A stretch of DNA of 64,000 nucleotides, taken from positions 124,001 to 188,000 of the forward strand of contig NZ_FMAY01000009.1 of NCBI RefSeq assembly GCF_900094925.1, read 5' to 3'. The notes under the pieces were generated by a model. The model made no database searches and was not told the DNA's origin. It saw nothing but the letters and a program-made list of their open reading frames with translations. Shown piece after piece: positions 9,178 through 17,543 of the stretch; within the stretch, counting starts at the first letter, position 1; every line of letters begins with the position of its first letter. Source of the DNA: Kosakonia oryzendophytica. Lineage in GTDB: Bacteria; Pseudomonadota; Gammaproteobacteria; Enterobacterales; Enterobacteriaceae. Position numbers and translations under genes: made by a program.

Positions 9178-10602
9178 TCAAACTCCATTGTTTCGAACAG
9201 GGGTATGCGCGTTGCTGACGGCTTTGGGAACCGCTTTGTTAGGGATCAGGCGGTCGAGCACCATGATCACCGCCGGAGTGATCAGCGCAACATACATATT
9301 GTTAATGCCAAACGGATCGCCCAGCAGATACCAGATCGAGGTCACCACACAGGCACCAATCAAACCGGCATTAGCACCACGGGTGCTCTTAAAGAACGGC
9401 GCATAGAAGGCAATCACCGCCACCACCGAAATCGAGAGGCGGATGGCGCGGGTAAAGAAGGAGAGTTTCAGGACTTCCGGAACAAACAGCACAAAAATCA
9501 GCGGCAGGAAGCCAATCAGCAGCGACAACCAGCGTGTGGCTTTAAATTCTTGCTCTTGCGTCGGTTTGCGATAAGGCACGTAGAAATCTTTTACTACCAG
9601 CGACGCAATTGCCAGCGCCACGGTACTGACGCTCACAAAAATAGAGGCGACAAGTGACGTTGTCACGAGTCCTGCCACCCACGGGTTCATATCCTGCAGG
9701 AAAATCGGCATGGCATACAGGCTGTTGATTTCCGGGTGCAGGTATTTTGCCGCGACGCCAATGACCGCAATCGCCAGTGCAATCGGCAGGCAGAAGAAGA
9801 AGGCGACCCAGGTGGAACGTTTGGCGCTCTGAACATCTTTGGTAGAGCAAATTGCCTGGATCACAAACTGGGTACAAAAGATGGAGCCAATGGTGCCAAT
9901 CAACCAGGCAAAAATGGTGCTGGCCCCGAAATTACCGTCCCAGGTCCAGTAGTATTTCGGCATGTTTTCAATCATCGGCGTAAAACCGCCGGTCTTCGAC
10001 AAGGCAAAACCCATGATCGCCAGAATACCGAAATATTTGAGCGCGCTGTGCAGCAATGTCACCCATGCCACGCCTTTCATACCGCCAAAGGCGAAGTAGA
10101 AGGTACTGACGATAGCGGTAATAAAGGCGGCGATCGGCAGATTCACTTTCAGTACGGTTGAGATCGCCGCCGCGCCGCTTACGTAGTTGCCGACGTTCAC
10201 CAGCAGCAGGGCGTAAATCATGATAATCGAGATGATGTTTTTGGTGCTGTTGCCATATTTTTCGGCAATCGCCCCGGAGATAGTAATTTTGCCGGTGTTA
10301 TAGATGCGTTTAACCAGCAGCAGACCAAACAGCGGGAAACCAATGGCTGCGCCAATCACCGACCAGGAAGCGGCAAAGCCGTCTTCGAACGCCGCTTGCG
10401 CGGTGCCGACGGTCGATTTCGCGCCAATATACTCAGACATCAGCAGAATGCCGACGATAAAGGCGGGCATCGCACGCGACCCCTCCATAAAATCGCCGCT
10501 GTTTTTACTGCGCAAGCGGAAGGTTAACCAGGTGGTGAACAGAATATAAGCCACCACAATGCCAACAATGATCAGGGTATCTTGAGATGTAAAGGTGTTC
10601 AT
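9178..10602 (-). CDS. Sodium:solute symporter (SSS family)
   Basis: A 474-residue, very hydrophobic protein with about thirteen membrane helices. SSS features include DFMEGSRAMPAFIVGI near the N terminus, the GAAIGFPLFGLLLVKRIY region and AFGGMKGVAWVTLLHSALKY (SSS signature region). Such carriers import sugars, sialic acids, proline or carboxylates with sodium. It stands between the DapA-like gene (75 bp upstream, with a hairpin) and the sialidase-like gene (1 bp downstream). By position it is the uptake system of this cluster. The substrate cannot be read from sequence; a sugar acid is my inference. Confidence 0.85.
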   Translation of the reverse strand: MNTFTSQDTLIIVGIVVAYILFTTWLTFRLRSKNSGDFMEGSRAMPAFIVGILLMSEYIGAKSTVGTAQAAFEDGFAASWSVIGAAIGFPLFGLLLVKRIYNTGKITISGAIAEKYGNSTKNIISIIMIYALLLVNVGNYVSGAAAISTVLKVNLPIAAFITAIVSTFYFAFGGMKGVAWVTLLHSALKYFGILAIMGFALSKTGGFTPMIENMPKYYWTWDGNFGASTIFAWLIGTIGSIFCTQFVIQAICSTKDVQSAKRSTWVAFFFCLPIALAIAVIGVAAKYLHPEINSLYAMPIFLQDMNPWVAGLVTTSLVASIFVSVSTVALAIASLVVKDFYVPYRKPTQEQEFKATRWLSLLIGFLPLIFVLFVPEVLKLSFFTRAIRLSISVVAVIAFYAPFFKSTRGANAGLIGACVVTSIWYLLGDPFGINNMYVALITPAVIMVLDRLIPNKAVPKAVSNAHTPVRNNGV

Positions 10603-10629
10603 CTTTGCCTCTCTTCAGGGCGTGTGAAT

Positions 10630-10651
10630 CCGGGGCGCGGTATGCGCCCGG
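10630..10651. other. Intercistronic GC-rich hairpin
   Basis: CCGG-G-GCGC and GCGC-CCGG form an 8-bp stem with one bulged G and a 5-nt loop in the 75-bp gap between the DapA-like and symporter genes. It lacks a T run on the leftward strand, so it more likely trims or stabilises the mRNA than ends it. Confidence 0.45.
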
Positions 10652-10677
10652 TTTTCTTATGACGAATGACACCGCCG

Positions 10678-11562
10678 TTAGTGAAGGTACTGCGTCACTA
10701 TATGGCGGATCTGTTGAAGTTGCTGTGGGTTAAACGTGACAGCGTAACGACTTTCACCAACGTCATAACCCATGATTTGCAATGCTTTTTTCACGGCGGC
10801 CGGCGAGAAGGCCACGTTATACAGATCGGTACGTAACCCGGTGACGCTCTCTTGCGCACTGCGTGAACCTGCAATGTCGCCCGCCTGGAAACGTGACCAG
10901 ATGGTGTTAATGGCCTGCGGTGCAACGTTTGCCAGCCCGGAAATGCAGGCAGAGCAGCCGTCTACAAATCCCTGATGGATTAACGAGTCCGGGCCGTTCA
11001 GAACATCGAAACCTTCGATATCTTTCACTGCATTCAGGAAACTGCTGAGGCTCTCATAGCTTCCGGCGCTGTCCTTGATACCGATAATGTTCGGATGTTC
11101 CGCCAGCGCACGAACGGTCTGGGGTTCGAGTGTGTTGCCGGTACGTGCCGGAATGTTGTAGAGAAATACCGGCACGTTTAATGCGTCGGCGATGGCGGTG
11201 TAGTGGTTAATCAGCTCATCTTGTTTCAGTGGCACGAAATAGGGCGTGATCACCGAAACCGCATCCACACCCAGTTTCTCGATTTGCCGTCCCAGACGAA
11301 GGGTTTCACGGGTGGAGATTTCGCCGATGTGCGCCACCACCGGCGAACGTCCGGCTACTTCATCAACGCAAGTGGCGGTAACCGCGACCTTTTCCTGCTC
11401 GTTCAGCACGAAAAATTCCCCGTTGGTGCCGCCGCAAAAAATGCCATTACCGGCCTCAAGCTGGCGGTTGATTTGTTGTCTGAGCGCGTGCGGGTTAACG
11501 TCCCCGTTGGCGTCGAAAGGTGTGACAATGGCGGTCAACACGCCGCTAATGTGCTTGTTCAT
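10678..11562 (-). CDS. DapA/NanA family pyruvate-dependent aldolase
   Basis: The 294-residue TIM-barrel protein belongs to the dihydrodipicolinate synthase/N-acetylneuraminate lyase family. Visible are GVLTAIVTPFDANGDV at the N terminus, GGTNGEF (GTTGE motif, about residues 43-49), the tyrosine in PVFLYNIPARTG (about 133-144) and the Schiff-base lysine in IIGIKDSAG (about 165). DapA proper is encoded elsewhere in enterics, so this is probably a catabolic aldolase splitting a 2-keto-3-deoxy acid into pyruvate and an aldehyde, or a lyase for a sialic-acid-like sugar. It lies between the iron alcohol dehydrogenase and the symporter, on the same strand. Confidence 0.83.
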   Translation of the reverse strand: MNKHISGVLTAIVTPFDANGDVNPHALRQQINRQLEAGNGIFCGGTNGEFFVLNEQEKVAVTATCVDEVAGRSPVVAHIGEISTRETLRLGRQIEKLGVDAVSVITPYFVPLKQDELINHYTAIADALNVPVFLYNIPARTGNTLEPQTVRALAEHPNIIGIKDSAGSYESLSSFLNAVKDIEGFDVLNGPDSLIHQGFVDGCSACISGLANVAPQAINTIWSRFQAGDIAGSRSAQESVTGLRTDLYNVAFSPAAVKKALQIMGYDVGESRYAVTFNPQQLQQIRHIVTQYLH

Positions 11563-11588
11563 AACGTATCCCTGATTCGCTGTTTATT

Positions 11589-11614
11589 CCCGGTGGCGCA
11601 GCGCTTACCGGGCC
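11589..11614. repeat. REP-type palindromic element
   Basis: CCCGGTGGCGCAGCGCTTACCGGGCC forms an imperfect hairpin in the 71-bp gap between the alcohol dehydrogenase and aldolase genes: CCCGGTGGC followed by GCGCTTACCGGG. The sequence is the typical extragenic palindrome of Klebsiella/Enterobacter-type genomes, usually an mRNA stabiliser. Confidence 0.75.
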
Positions 11615-11633
11615 GACAGACGGTTAAAAACAG

Positions 11634-12770
11634 TTAAAACAATGTCTGATAGATGGCCTGCACCTGTGCGTGATCCAGGGTGCAGGGGGCGTTGTTCATC
11701 AGACGCTTAACATTCAGCGCGGCGTCGCTCAGCACCGGGATATCTTCACGGGGGACACCGAGTGCTTCGAGGTTGTCCGGCAGATTCAAGCGCTTAACCA
11801 GCGCAGCGAACCACTCCACCAGCGCCAGCGATTTCTGTTCGTTGCTCAGCGTGGTGTCGGCGCCGGGAACCAGATCCCAGACCAGGGCAAATTTCTCTAC
11901 CGCGTGTGGACGCACCACTTTCATGCACGGTGCCAGCAAAATAGCGTTCGCCACACCGTGCGGCAGATGGTATTTGCCGCCAAGCGGGTAAGAGAGTGCG
12001 TGTACCAGATGTGTACCGGCATGAGCGATGGCCGCGCCGCCGTAATATGAGGCCCACAGCATCTCCAGCCGGGCAGTCAGATTGTGCGGTTCATTGACGG
12101 CGGTTTCGATATTGCGCAGCAGTTTGCGCAGGCCCATCAGCGCCACGTTATCGCTGACCGGGTTGGCAATGGTGGCGGTGAAGCACTCAATCAGATGGCA
12201 CAGCGCATCGATGCCGGTCGACGAGGCGATATGCGCAGGCATGCTGGTGGTCAGTTCCGGCAGTAAGGCGACGTAATCCGGTAACATCACCGGGGAGATA
12301 ATGCCGATTTTGATGTCCTGCTCCGGGATCGCCAGAATCGCGTTAGGCGTGGCTTCCGAGCCAGTACCGGCGGTGGCAGGGATCAACAGCGACGTCACGC
12401 GCGCCGTGGGTTTGTCGCCTTTCAGCAGCGCAGACAAGCCCGGGGAGGCGGGATGGCAGAGAACGGATAACAGCTTGGCGACATCCAGCACGCTGCCACC
12501 GCCAATACCGACCACCAGATCAAATGTGCTATCGCCCAGCCCTTGCAGGATGTTGGCCACGTCATGCTGGCTCGGTTCGGGCGGCACATTATCAATCAGT
12601 TGCAGAGCTGCACCGTTGGCCGTCAGCAGGGCGCGGATCTGCTGTGTCGGCGCAAGCTTTATGATGTTGCCGTCGCTGACCAGTAAGATTTTCTCTTTAC
12701 CTGCAAGTAATGGCGCTATCGCCGGGATCGCGCCTGCGCCACTTATCAGGGTGCTATTAATCGTTACCAC
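11634..12770 (-). CDS. Iron-containing alcohol dehydrogenase
   Basis: A 378-residue group III (Fe-ADH) enzyme. The NAD-binding GIGGGSVLDVAK (about residues 89-100), PATAGTGSEATPNA (about 132-145), and the metal ligands D and H in TGIDALCHLIECF (about 187-199) and H residues in GTHLVHALSYPLGGKYHLPHG (about 250-270) are all present. It is the first gene of the leftward unit and faces the DUF1537-kinase promoter across a 174-bp regulatory gap. Its likely job is to oxidise a sugar-derived hydroxyl or to reduce the aldehyde released by the aldolase. The exact substrate is unknown. Confidence 0.85.
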   Translation of the reverse strand: MVTINSTLISGAGAIPAIAPLLAGKEKILLVSDGNIIKLAPTQQIRALLTANGAALQLIDNVPPEPSQHDVANILQGLGDSTFDLVVGIGGGSVLDVAKLLSVLCHPASPGLSALLKGDKPTARVTSLLIPATAGTGSEATPNAILAIPEQDIKIGIISPVMLPDYVALLPELTTSMPAHIASSTGIDALCHLIECFTATIANPVSDNVALMGLRKLLRNIETAVNEPHNLTARLEMLWASYYGGAAIAHAGTHLVHALSYPLGGKYHLPHGVANAILLAPCMKVVRPHAVEKFALVWDLVPGADTTLSNEQKSLALVEWFAALVKRLNLPDNLEALGVPREDIPVLSDAALNVKRLMNNAPCTLDHAQVQAIYQTLF

Positions 12771-12794
12771 AACCTTCTCCTGTCTCTGTTATGG

Positions 12795-12810
12795 TGATTG
12801 AGTTCAATCA
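12795..12810. promoter_or_regulatory. Candidate DeoR-type operator (distal)
   Basis: TGATTGA-GT-TCAATCA is an inverted repeat of two 7-bp arms close to the alcohol dehydrogenase start; a further TCAATCA-like half (GTCAATCACC) lies at about 12817-12826. The same TCAATCA/TGATTGA words recur at 12893-12906, so one regulator probably binds both. The DeoR protein encoded downstream is the obvious candidate. Confidence 0.5.
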
Positions 12811-12868
12811 TTACTTGTCAATCACCGTCACTACATGGCCTAAATTTATAATTTATTCGCAAACTGAA

Positions 12869-12890
12869 TAAGTTGATCTTGCTCACATAT
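12869..12890 (+). promoter_or_regulatory. Candidate CRP site
   Basis: TAAGTTGATCTTGCTCACAT followed by AT matches the 22-bp CRP consensus at 16 positions, including the full TCACA right half; the left half is TTGA instead of TGTGA. It lies between the two divergent units, as expected for catabolite-controlled sugar genes. Confidence 0.55.
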
Positions 12891-12892
12891 AA

Positions 12893-12906
12893 TCAATCAT
12901 GATTGA
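12893..12906. promoter_or_regulatory. Candidate DeoR-type operator (proximal)
   Basis: TCAATCATGATTGA is a perfect 14-bp palindrome 38 bp upstream of the DUF1537 kinase start and directly next to the CRP-like site. It shares its half-site with the repeat at 12795-12810. Confidence 0.55.
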
Positions 12907-12944
12907 ATATAATCATATTCAGTCCATAATGACCCGGAGAAGGG

Positions 12945-14192
12945 ATGAACGATCCAACCTCGGATAAACAGATAGCCATCCTCGCTGATGACTTTACCGG
13001 CGCGAATGACGCGGGTGTCAGCCTGGCGCAGTGCGGAATGACGGTGGATGTGGCGTTAAGCGCGAACTACGTCAGCACAGCGCAGGCCCGCATTTATAAC
13101 AGCGATAGCCGGGCGTTGACCGCCAGCGATGCCGCACAGCGGGTTACTGCGTTGACGCAAAAGATTGTCGCGCACGGCGCGCCGCAGTGGCTGGTTAAGA
13201 AGATCGATTCCACGCTACGCGGCAACGTGGGGGCGGAAGTCGCCGCCATGTTGCAGGTCTGCAAGGCTCCCGCAGCGATTATCGCGCCGGCTTTTCCGAC
13301 TGCGGGGCGCATCACCCGCAACGGGCAGTGCTTTGTTCACGGGCAATTACTGACAGACACCGAGTTCGCCAGCGATCCAAAGACGCCAGTGACCAGCGCC
13401 GACATCGGCACCTTGCTGGCGGCGCACAGCCGCGCGGAAATCCGTTACCTGCATGCCGCTGATGTGGCAGCGGCGCTGGCGACCGCATCAGCGAGTGCGA
13501 CCCTGCTACTGGTGGTGGATGCACAAAGCGATGCCGAACTGGATGAGATTGTTGCCGGGGCCGAATCGGCGACGTCGCGCCCGCTGCTGGTGGGTTCCGC
13601 AGGGCTGTGCGATGCGCTGGCACGTCGGCTGAACCCGTGTGTTCCGCGCACGGTACTGGCGGTGGTGGGGTCGATGAGCGAAATCGCTCAACAGCAGCTG
13701 GCGTGGGCGGCAAAACATCCCCGCACCGAGCAGGTGTTTATTGATATCAACACGTTGTTCACCCCGGCTGCAGCAGAGTACCGACAACGTATTGTCCGCA
13801 TCCTGGTCAGTGGCCGTCACTGTCTGGTGCACACCTGCCCGGATACGCAGGCGCGTCACCAAATTGCCGCACTGTGTGAACAGCAGGGCGTAAGCCGCAG
13901 TGAACTGGGTGAGCGTATTTGCGCGTTTTTAGGTGCGTTGACACGGGATGTGTTGCGCGAAGCGCAACCGGACGCGCTCTATCTTTCCGGTGGCGATGTG
14001 GCGGTTGCTGCGGCCCATGCGCTGGGGGCGAAAGGTTTTAGCATCCGCGGACGGGCGGCAGGCTGCGTACCGTGGGGATACTTTTCAGGTTGTCTGTGGC
14101 AACGACCGGTGATGACCAAAGCAGGTGGCTTTGGTGACGAAACTACCTTGCTTAAGGTTTTGCATTTTATCGAGGAGAAATCGAGTGACTAA
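12945..14192 (+). CDS. Four-carbon acid sugar kinase (DUF1537, DtnK/OtnK-like)
   Basis: The 415-residue protein has both DUF1537 domains. The N-terminal half shows ILADDFTGANDAGVSLAQ (residues about 12-29) and KKIDSTLRGNVGAE (about 84-97); the C-terminal nucleotide-binding half shows YLSGGDVAVAAAHALG (about 346-361) and KAGGFGDETTLLKVL (about 390-404). Members phosphorylate D-threonate, D-erythronate or L-threonate at C4. PdxA2 follows directly, overlapping by 8 bp, which is the arrangement known for D-threonate/erythronate catabolism to dihydroxyacetone phosphate. Which epimer is used cannot be told from the sequence. Confidence 0.85.
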   Translation: MNDPTSDKQIAILADDFTGANDAGVSLAQCGMTVDVALSANYVSTAQARIYNSDSRALTASDAAQRVTALTQKIVAHGAPQWLVKKIDSTLRGNVGAEVAAMLQVCKAPAAIIAPAFPTAGRITRNGQCFVHGQLLTDTEFASDPKTPVTSADIGTLLAAHSRAEIRYLHAADVAAALATASASATLLLVVDAQSDAELDEIVAGAESATSRPLLVGSAGLCDALARRLNPCVPRTVLAVVGSMSEIAQQQLAWAAKHPRTEQVFIDINTLFTPAAAEYRQRIVRILVSGRHCLVHTCPDTQARHQIAALCEQQGVSRSELGERICAFLGALTRDVLREAQPDALYLSGGDVAVAAAHALGAKGFSIRGRAAGCVPWGYFSGCLWQRPVMTKAGGFGDETTLLKVLHFIEEKSSD

Positions 14193-15171
14193 TATCATTG
14201 CTGTAACGATGGGCGACCCGGCGGGTATTGGCCCGGAGATCATTATCAAATCGCTGGTCGAAGGAGAGTTAACCGGTTCGCCGGTGGTGGTGGTCGGGTG
14301 CGCGCGCACGTTTCAGCGTATCCTCGGGTTGAATATCACCCCGCGCGCGGAACTGCGGATAATTGAACGCGTTGCTGATGCGCGTTTTGCGCCGGGCGTT
14401 ATCAACGTGATTGATGAACCGCTGGCAGATGTCGAAGCCCTGCAACCCGGCGTGGTGCAGGCACAGGCCGGGGATCTGGCTTATCGCTGCATTAAACGCG
14501 CCACCGAACTGGCGATGAGCGGGGACGTGAAAGCCATTGCCACCGCGCCACTGAACAAAGAGGCCCTGTATCTGGCCGGGCATCACTATCCGGGTCACAC
14601 CGAACTGCTGGCGCAACTGACTGGCAGCAAAGATTACGCGATGGTGCTCTACACCGATAAACTGAAAGTGATTCATATCACGACGCATATCGCCCTGCGT
14701 AAATTCCTCGACACCCTGAATCAGGATCGCGTGAAAACGGTGGTGCGTATTGCCGATACATTCCTGAAACGCGTCGGCTATGACAATCCGCGGATTGCGG
14801 TGGCGGGGGTCAACCCGCATGCGGGCGAAAACGGATTGTTTGGCGATGAAGAGATCACTATCGTTGGCCCGGCGGTTGAGGCGATGAAAGCCGAAGGGGT
14901 AAATGTGACCGGGCCGTGCCCGCCTGATACGGTGTTTATGCAGTGTCACGAAGGGATGTATGACATGGTGGTGGCGATGTACCACGATCAGGGGCATATT
15001 CCATTAAAATTGCTGGGCTTTTACGATGGCGTTAATATCACCGCCGGGCTACCGTTTATCCGTACCTCGGCGGATCACGGCACCGCATTTGATATCGCCT
15101 GGCGTGGTATAGCCAAAGCCGAAAGCATGGCGGTATCCATCCAGTTAGCAATGCAAATTACACGGGAATAA
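14185..15171 (+). CDS. pdxA2: PdxA2-type 4-phospho-threonate/erythronate dehydrogenase
   Basis: Starting at the GTG at 14185, which overlaps the kinase stop, the protein has 328 residues and begins [20 protein letters not shown], the typical PdxA N terminus. A longer in-frame start at 14125 would lie inside the kinase. Metal-binding histidines are in [11 protein letters not shown], in [11 protein letters not shown] and in [13 protein letters not shown]. PdxA2 enzymes oxidise 4-phospho-D-threonate or -erythronate, followed by loss of CO2 to give dihydroxyacetone phosphate. The pairing with a DUF1537 kinase separates it from the vitamin B6 enzyme PdxA. It is followed 1 bp later by the DeoR gene. 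Confidence 0.87.
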   Translation: MTNIIAVTMGDPAGIGPEIIIKSLVEGELTGSPVVVVGCARTFQRILGLNITPRAELRIIERVADARFAPGVINVIDEPLADVEALQPGVVQAQAGDLAYRCIKRATELAMSGDVKAIATAPLNKEALYLAGHHYPGHTELLAQLTGSKDYAMVLYTDKLKVIHITTHIALRKFLDTLNQDRVKTVVRIADTFLKRVGYDNPRIAVAGVNPHAGENGLFGDEEITIVGPAVEAMKAEGVNVTGPCPPDTVFMQCHEGMYDMVVAMYHDQGHIPLKLLGFYDGVNITAGLPFIRTSADHGTAFDIAWRGIAKAESMAVSIQLAMQITRE

Positions 15172-15172
15172 T

Positions 15173-15934
15173 ATGAAGGGATATAACCGGTTAGAGCAGA
15201 TTATGGATTACCTGAAAGGGCATAATCTGGTGACGGTGGATCAACTGGTCGCGGCGACGGATGCTTCACCTGCCACCATTCGCCGCGATCTGATCAAGCT
15301 TGATCAGGAAGGGGTGATCAGTCGCACCCACGGCGGTGTAACGTTGAACCGGTTTATCCCCTCGCAGCCGACGACCAGCGAAAAAATGCAGCGTAATCTG
15401 GCGGAAAAACACGCCATTGCCTGTGCTGCCGCCTCACTGGTGAAAGCCGGGGATGCGATTGTACTGGATGCGGGCACCACGATGATTGAGCTGGCTCGCC
15501 AGCTCACGCACCTGCCGCTGCGGGTGATCACCAGCGATTTGCACATTGCGCTGTTTCTGTCGGAATTTAAACAGATTGAAGTGACGATTATCGGCGGGCG
15601 TATTGATGATTCCAGCCAGTCCTGCATTGGCGAGCATGGGCGCAAGCTGCTGCAAAACATCTGGCCGGATCTGGCGTTTGTCAGCTGTAACGGTTGGGAA
15701 CTGGAACGCGGGATCACTGCGCCAACGGAAGAGAAAGCCGCGCTTAAGCACGATCTGATCGCTAACGCCAAACGGCGGATCCTGCTGGCGGACAGCAGCA
15801 AATATGGCGCGTGGTCATTGTTTAACGTGGCGAACCTGGATTCGCTGACGGATATCATCACCGATGCGCAACTCAGTGCGGATATCCGCCAGCAGCTTGA
15901 GTCTCTGCCCGGGCGGTTAACCATTGCCGGTTAA
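15173..15934 (+). CDS. DeoR-family transcriptional regulator
   Basis: A 253-residue regulator with an N-terminal DeoR winged helix ([20 protein letters not shown], residues about 20-39, then [14 protein letters not shown]) and a C-terminal phosphosugar-sensing domain ([50 protein letters not shown]). It is the third gene of the kinase-pdxA2 operon. It probably represses this operon and the divergent one through the TCAATCA repeats at 12795-12906, responding to a phosphorylated intermediate. It converges on the lactate-dehydrogenase-like gene with a 9-bp gap. Confidence 0.87.
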   Translation: MKGYNRLEQIMDYLKGHNLVTVDQLVAATDASPATIRRDLIKLDQEGVISRTHGGVTLNRFIPSQPTTSEKMQRNLAEKHAIACAAASLVKAGDAIVLDAGTTMIELARQLTHLPLRVITSDLHIALFLSEFKQIEVTIIGGRIDDSSQSCIGEHGRKLLQNIWPDLAFVSCNGWELERGITAPTEEKAALKHDLIANAKRRILLADSSKYGAWSLFNVANLDSLTDIITDAQLSADIRQQLESLPGRLTIAG

Positions 15935-15943
15935 CCGCGCACG

Positions 15944-16888
15944 TCAGGGCAGACGGGCAATATTGGCCTGGATAACCCCGACGGAGTGGTTGAATTTCGC
16001 CACTTCGTCATCCCGCAGTTGTAACTCAATAATCTGCTGTACACCGTTTTGCGCCAGCACAGCAGGGACCCCGATCGCGACATTTTTCACGCCATACTCA
16101 CCGTCGAGAATGCAAGAGATCGCCAGCGCGCGGTGGCTGCCGGTGAAAATATTACGGCAAATCTCGGCAATGGTGCCGGCAATACCATACTCGGTGCAGC
16201 CTTTACGGGCATAAATCTCAAAACCGTGGCGGCGAACTTTTTCCGCCAGTGCATCGACATCCAGCGTCTGGCCAGTTTTGCGCCGGTAGACCTCGGCAAT
16301 GGGCGAACCGTAGACCGATGAATGCGACCACACCGGAAACTGGGTATCGCCGTGTTCACCGAGAATAAACGCATCGATACTCTGTGCGCCAATTTCCAGT
16401 GACTGCGCCAGCGCACGGCGCAGACGAGTCGTATCAAGCCAGACGCCAGTACCAATCACCTGGTTGCGCGGTAGGCCGGAGAGTTTCCACACCTGCCAGG
16501 TAATGATGTCGCAGGGATTGGTGGCAACAAGGAAAATGCCGTTGAAACCGTTTGCCATCATGGCCGGTACAATTTTTTGCACGATCCGCGCGGTGTTGGT
16601 CAGTTCGTCGAGTCGCGTCTGGCCAGGTTTTAACGGGCCACCGGAGACGGTGATCACCGCAATATCGACATCCGCGCACGCTTCAACCGGGCGCGTTGAG
16701 ATGGTCATCATGCCCGGCATATACGCAGCGGCATCCGACAGATCCTGAGCGTGGCCTTCCACGCGCTGTTGGTCCAAATCCACGAGGATCAACTCCTCGC
16801 AAATGGTCTGGTTCAGCAGGGCGTAGGCGGCGGACGCCCCCACATTGCCAGTACCAATAATCATCACCTTACGGGCTTTCGTATTCAT
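15944..16888 (-). CDS. L-lactate/2-hydroxyacid dehydrogenase, LDH-MDH family
   Basis: From the ATG at 16888 the protein has 314 residues starting MNTKARKVMIIGTGNVGASA. The NAD motif GTGNVGA (about residues 12-18), VATNPCDI, the catalytic arginine region KPGQTRLDE and the catalytic His in GEHGDTQFPVWS are all present. At the specificity position (Gln in lactate, Arg in malate dehydrogenases) the sequence is GGPLKPGQTR, that is Leu, so a larger hydrophobic 2-keto acid such as 2-ketoisocaproate is possible. E. coli lacks this gene here. It is divergent from the GNAT gene. Confidence 0.83.
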   Translation of the reverse strand: MNTKARKVMIIGTGNVGASAAYALLNQTICEELILVDLDQQRVEGHAQDLSDAAAYMPGMMTISTRPVEACADVDIAVITVSGGPLKPGQTRLDELTNTARIVQKIVPAMMANGFNGIFLVATNPCDIITWQVWKLSGLPRNQVIGTGVWLDTTRLRRALAQSLEIGAQSIDAFILGEHGDTQFPVWSHSSVYGSPIAEVYRRKTGQTLDVDALAEKVRRHGFEIYARKGCTEYGIAGTIAEICRNIFTGSHRALAISCILDGEYGVKNVAIGVPAVLAQNGVQQIIELQLRDDEVAKFNHSVGVIQANIARLP

Positions 16889-17040
16889 TCTGGTTCCGTT
16901 ATCAGGGTTAGTTCTGCGCGTAAGGTACCGTCTGTCATCCCGGCTGTGCAACGGCCTGTATCATCTATAGGTTAATCGTATGACGTGGGTGCGGGTCTGG
17001 CTGGCTAATTTAACAAGGGAGTAACAATAAGGCGTGCCTG

Positions 17041-17523
17041 ATGTACAGTATTAACGATGCCACTGCCGCCCAGCCGGATGTGATTGCACTGATTGACGAA
17101 CTGGATCGCTATCAGCGTGCGCTCTATCCGGCGGAGAGTAACCATCTGCTTGATTTGGCCGCTTTACCTGCGCAAAAGCTGATCCTGAGAAAAATCCGGC
17201 ACACCGAGGGGGCGACCGTGGGGTGCGGCGCGGTGGTGCTGAACGGCGATGGCAGCGGCGAGATGAAACGGGTGTTTATCGATCCCCGGCATCGCGGGCA
17301 ACGACTGGGTGAAATACTGATTGCCGCGCTGGAGCAGGAGGCGGCTGCCCGTTTTTGCCATACGTTGCGTCTGGAGACCGGGATCAGGCAGCTGGCAGCG
17401 GTGAAGTTGTATGAGCGTTGCGGTTACCAGACCTGCCGCGCTTTTGCGCCCTATGTCGACGATCCCTTGAGTATTTTTATGGAAAAAACGCTTATCGCCG
17501 ACCTGCGTTTTGCCATGCAATAA
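17041..17523 (+). CDS. GNAT family N-acetyltransferase
   Basis: A 160-residue GNAT-fold protein. Motif A, with the acetyl-CoA phosphate loop, is visible as MKRVFIDPRHRGQRLGEILI (residues about 78-97, Q/R-x-x-G-x-G type RHRGQRLG). The late strand-helix pair is LRLETGIRQLAAVKLYERCGY. The acceptor substrate is unknown. The gene is divergent from the dehydrogenase and converges with ptrR, 20 bp apart; it probably has its own promoter in the 152-bp gap upstream. Confidence 0.8.
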   Translation: MYSINDATAAQPDVIALIDELDRYQRALYPAESNHLLDLAALPAQKLILRKIRHTEGATVGCGAVVLNGDGSGEMKRVFIDPRHRGQRLGEILIAALEQEAAARFCHTLRLETGIRQLAAVKLYERCGYQTCRAFAPYVDDPLSIFMEKTLIADLRFAMQ

Positions 17524-17543
17524 ACCGACACCGGGCGTTAACG

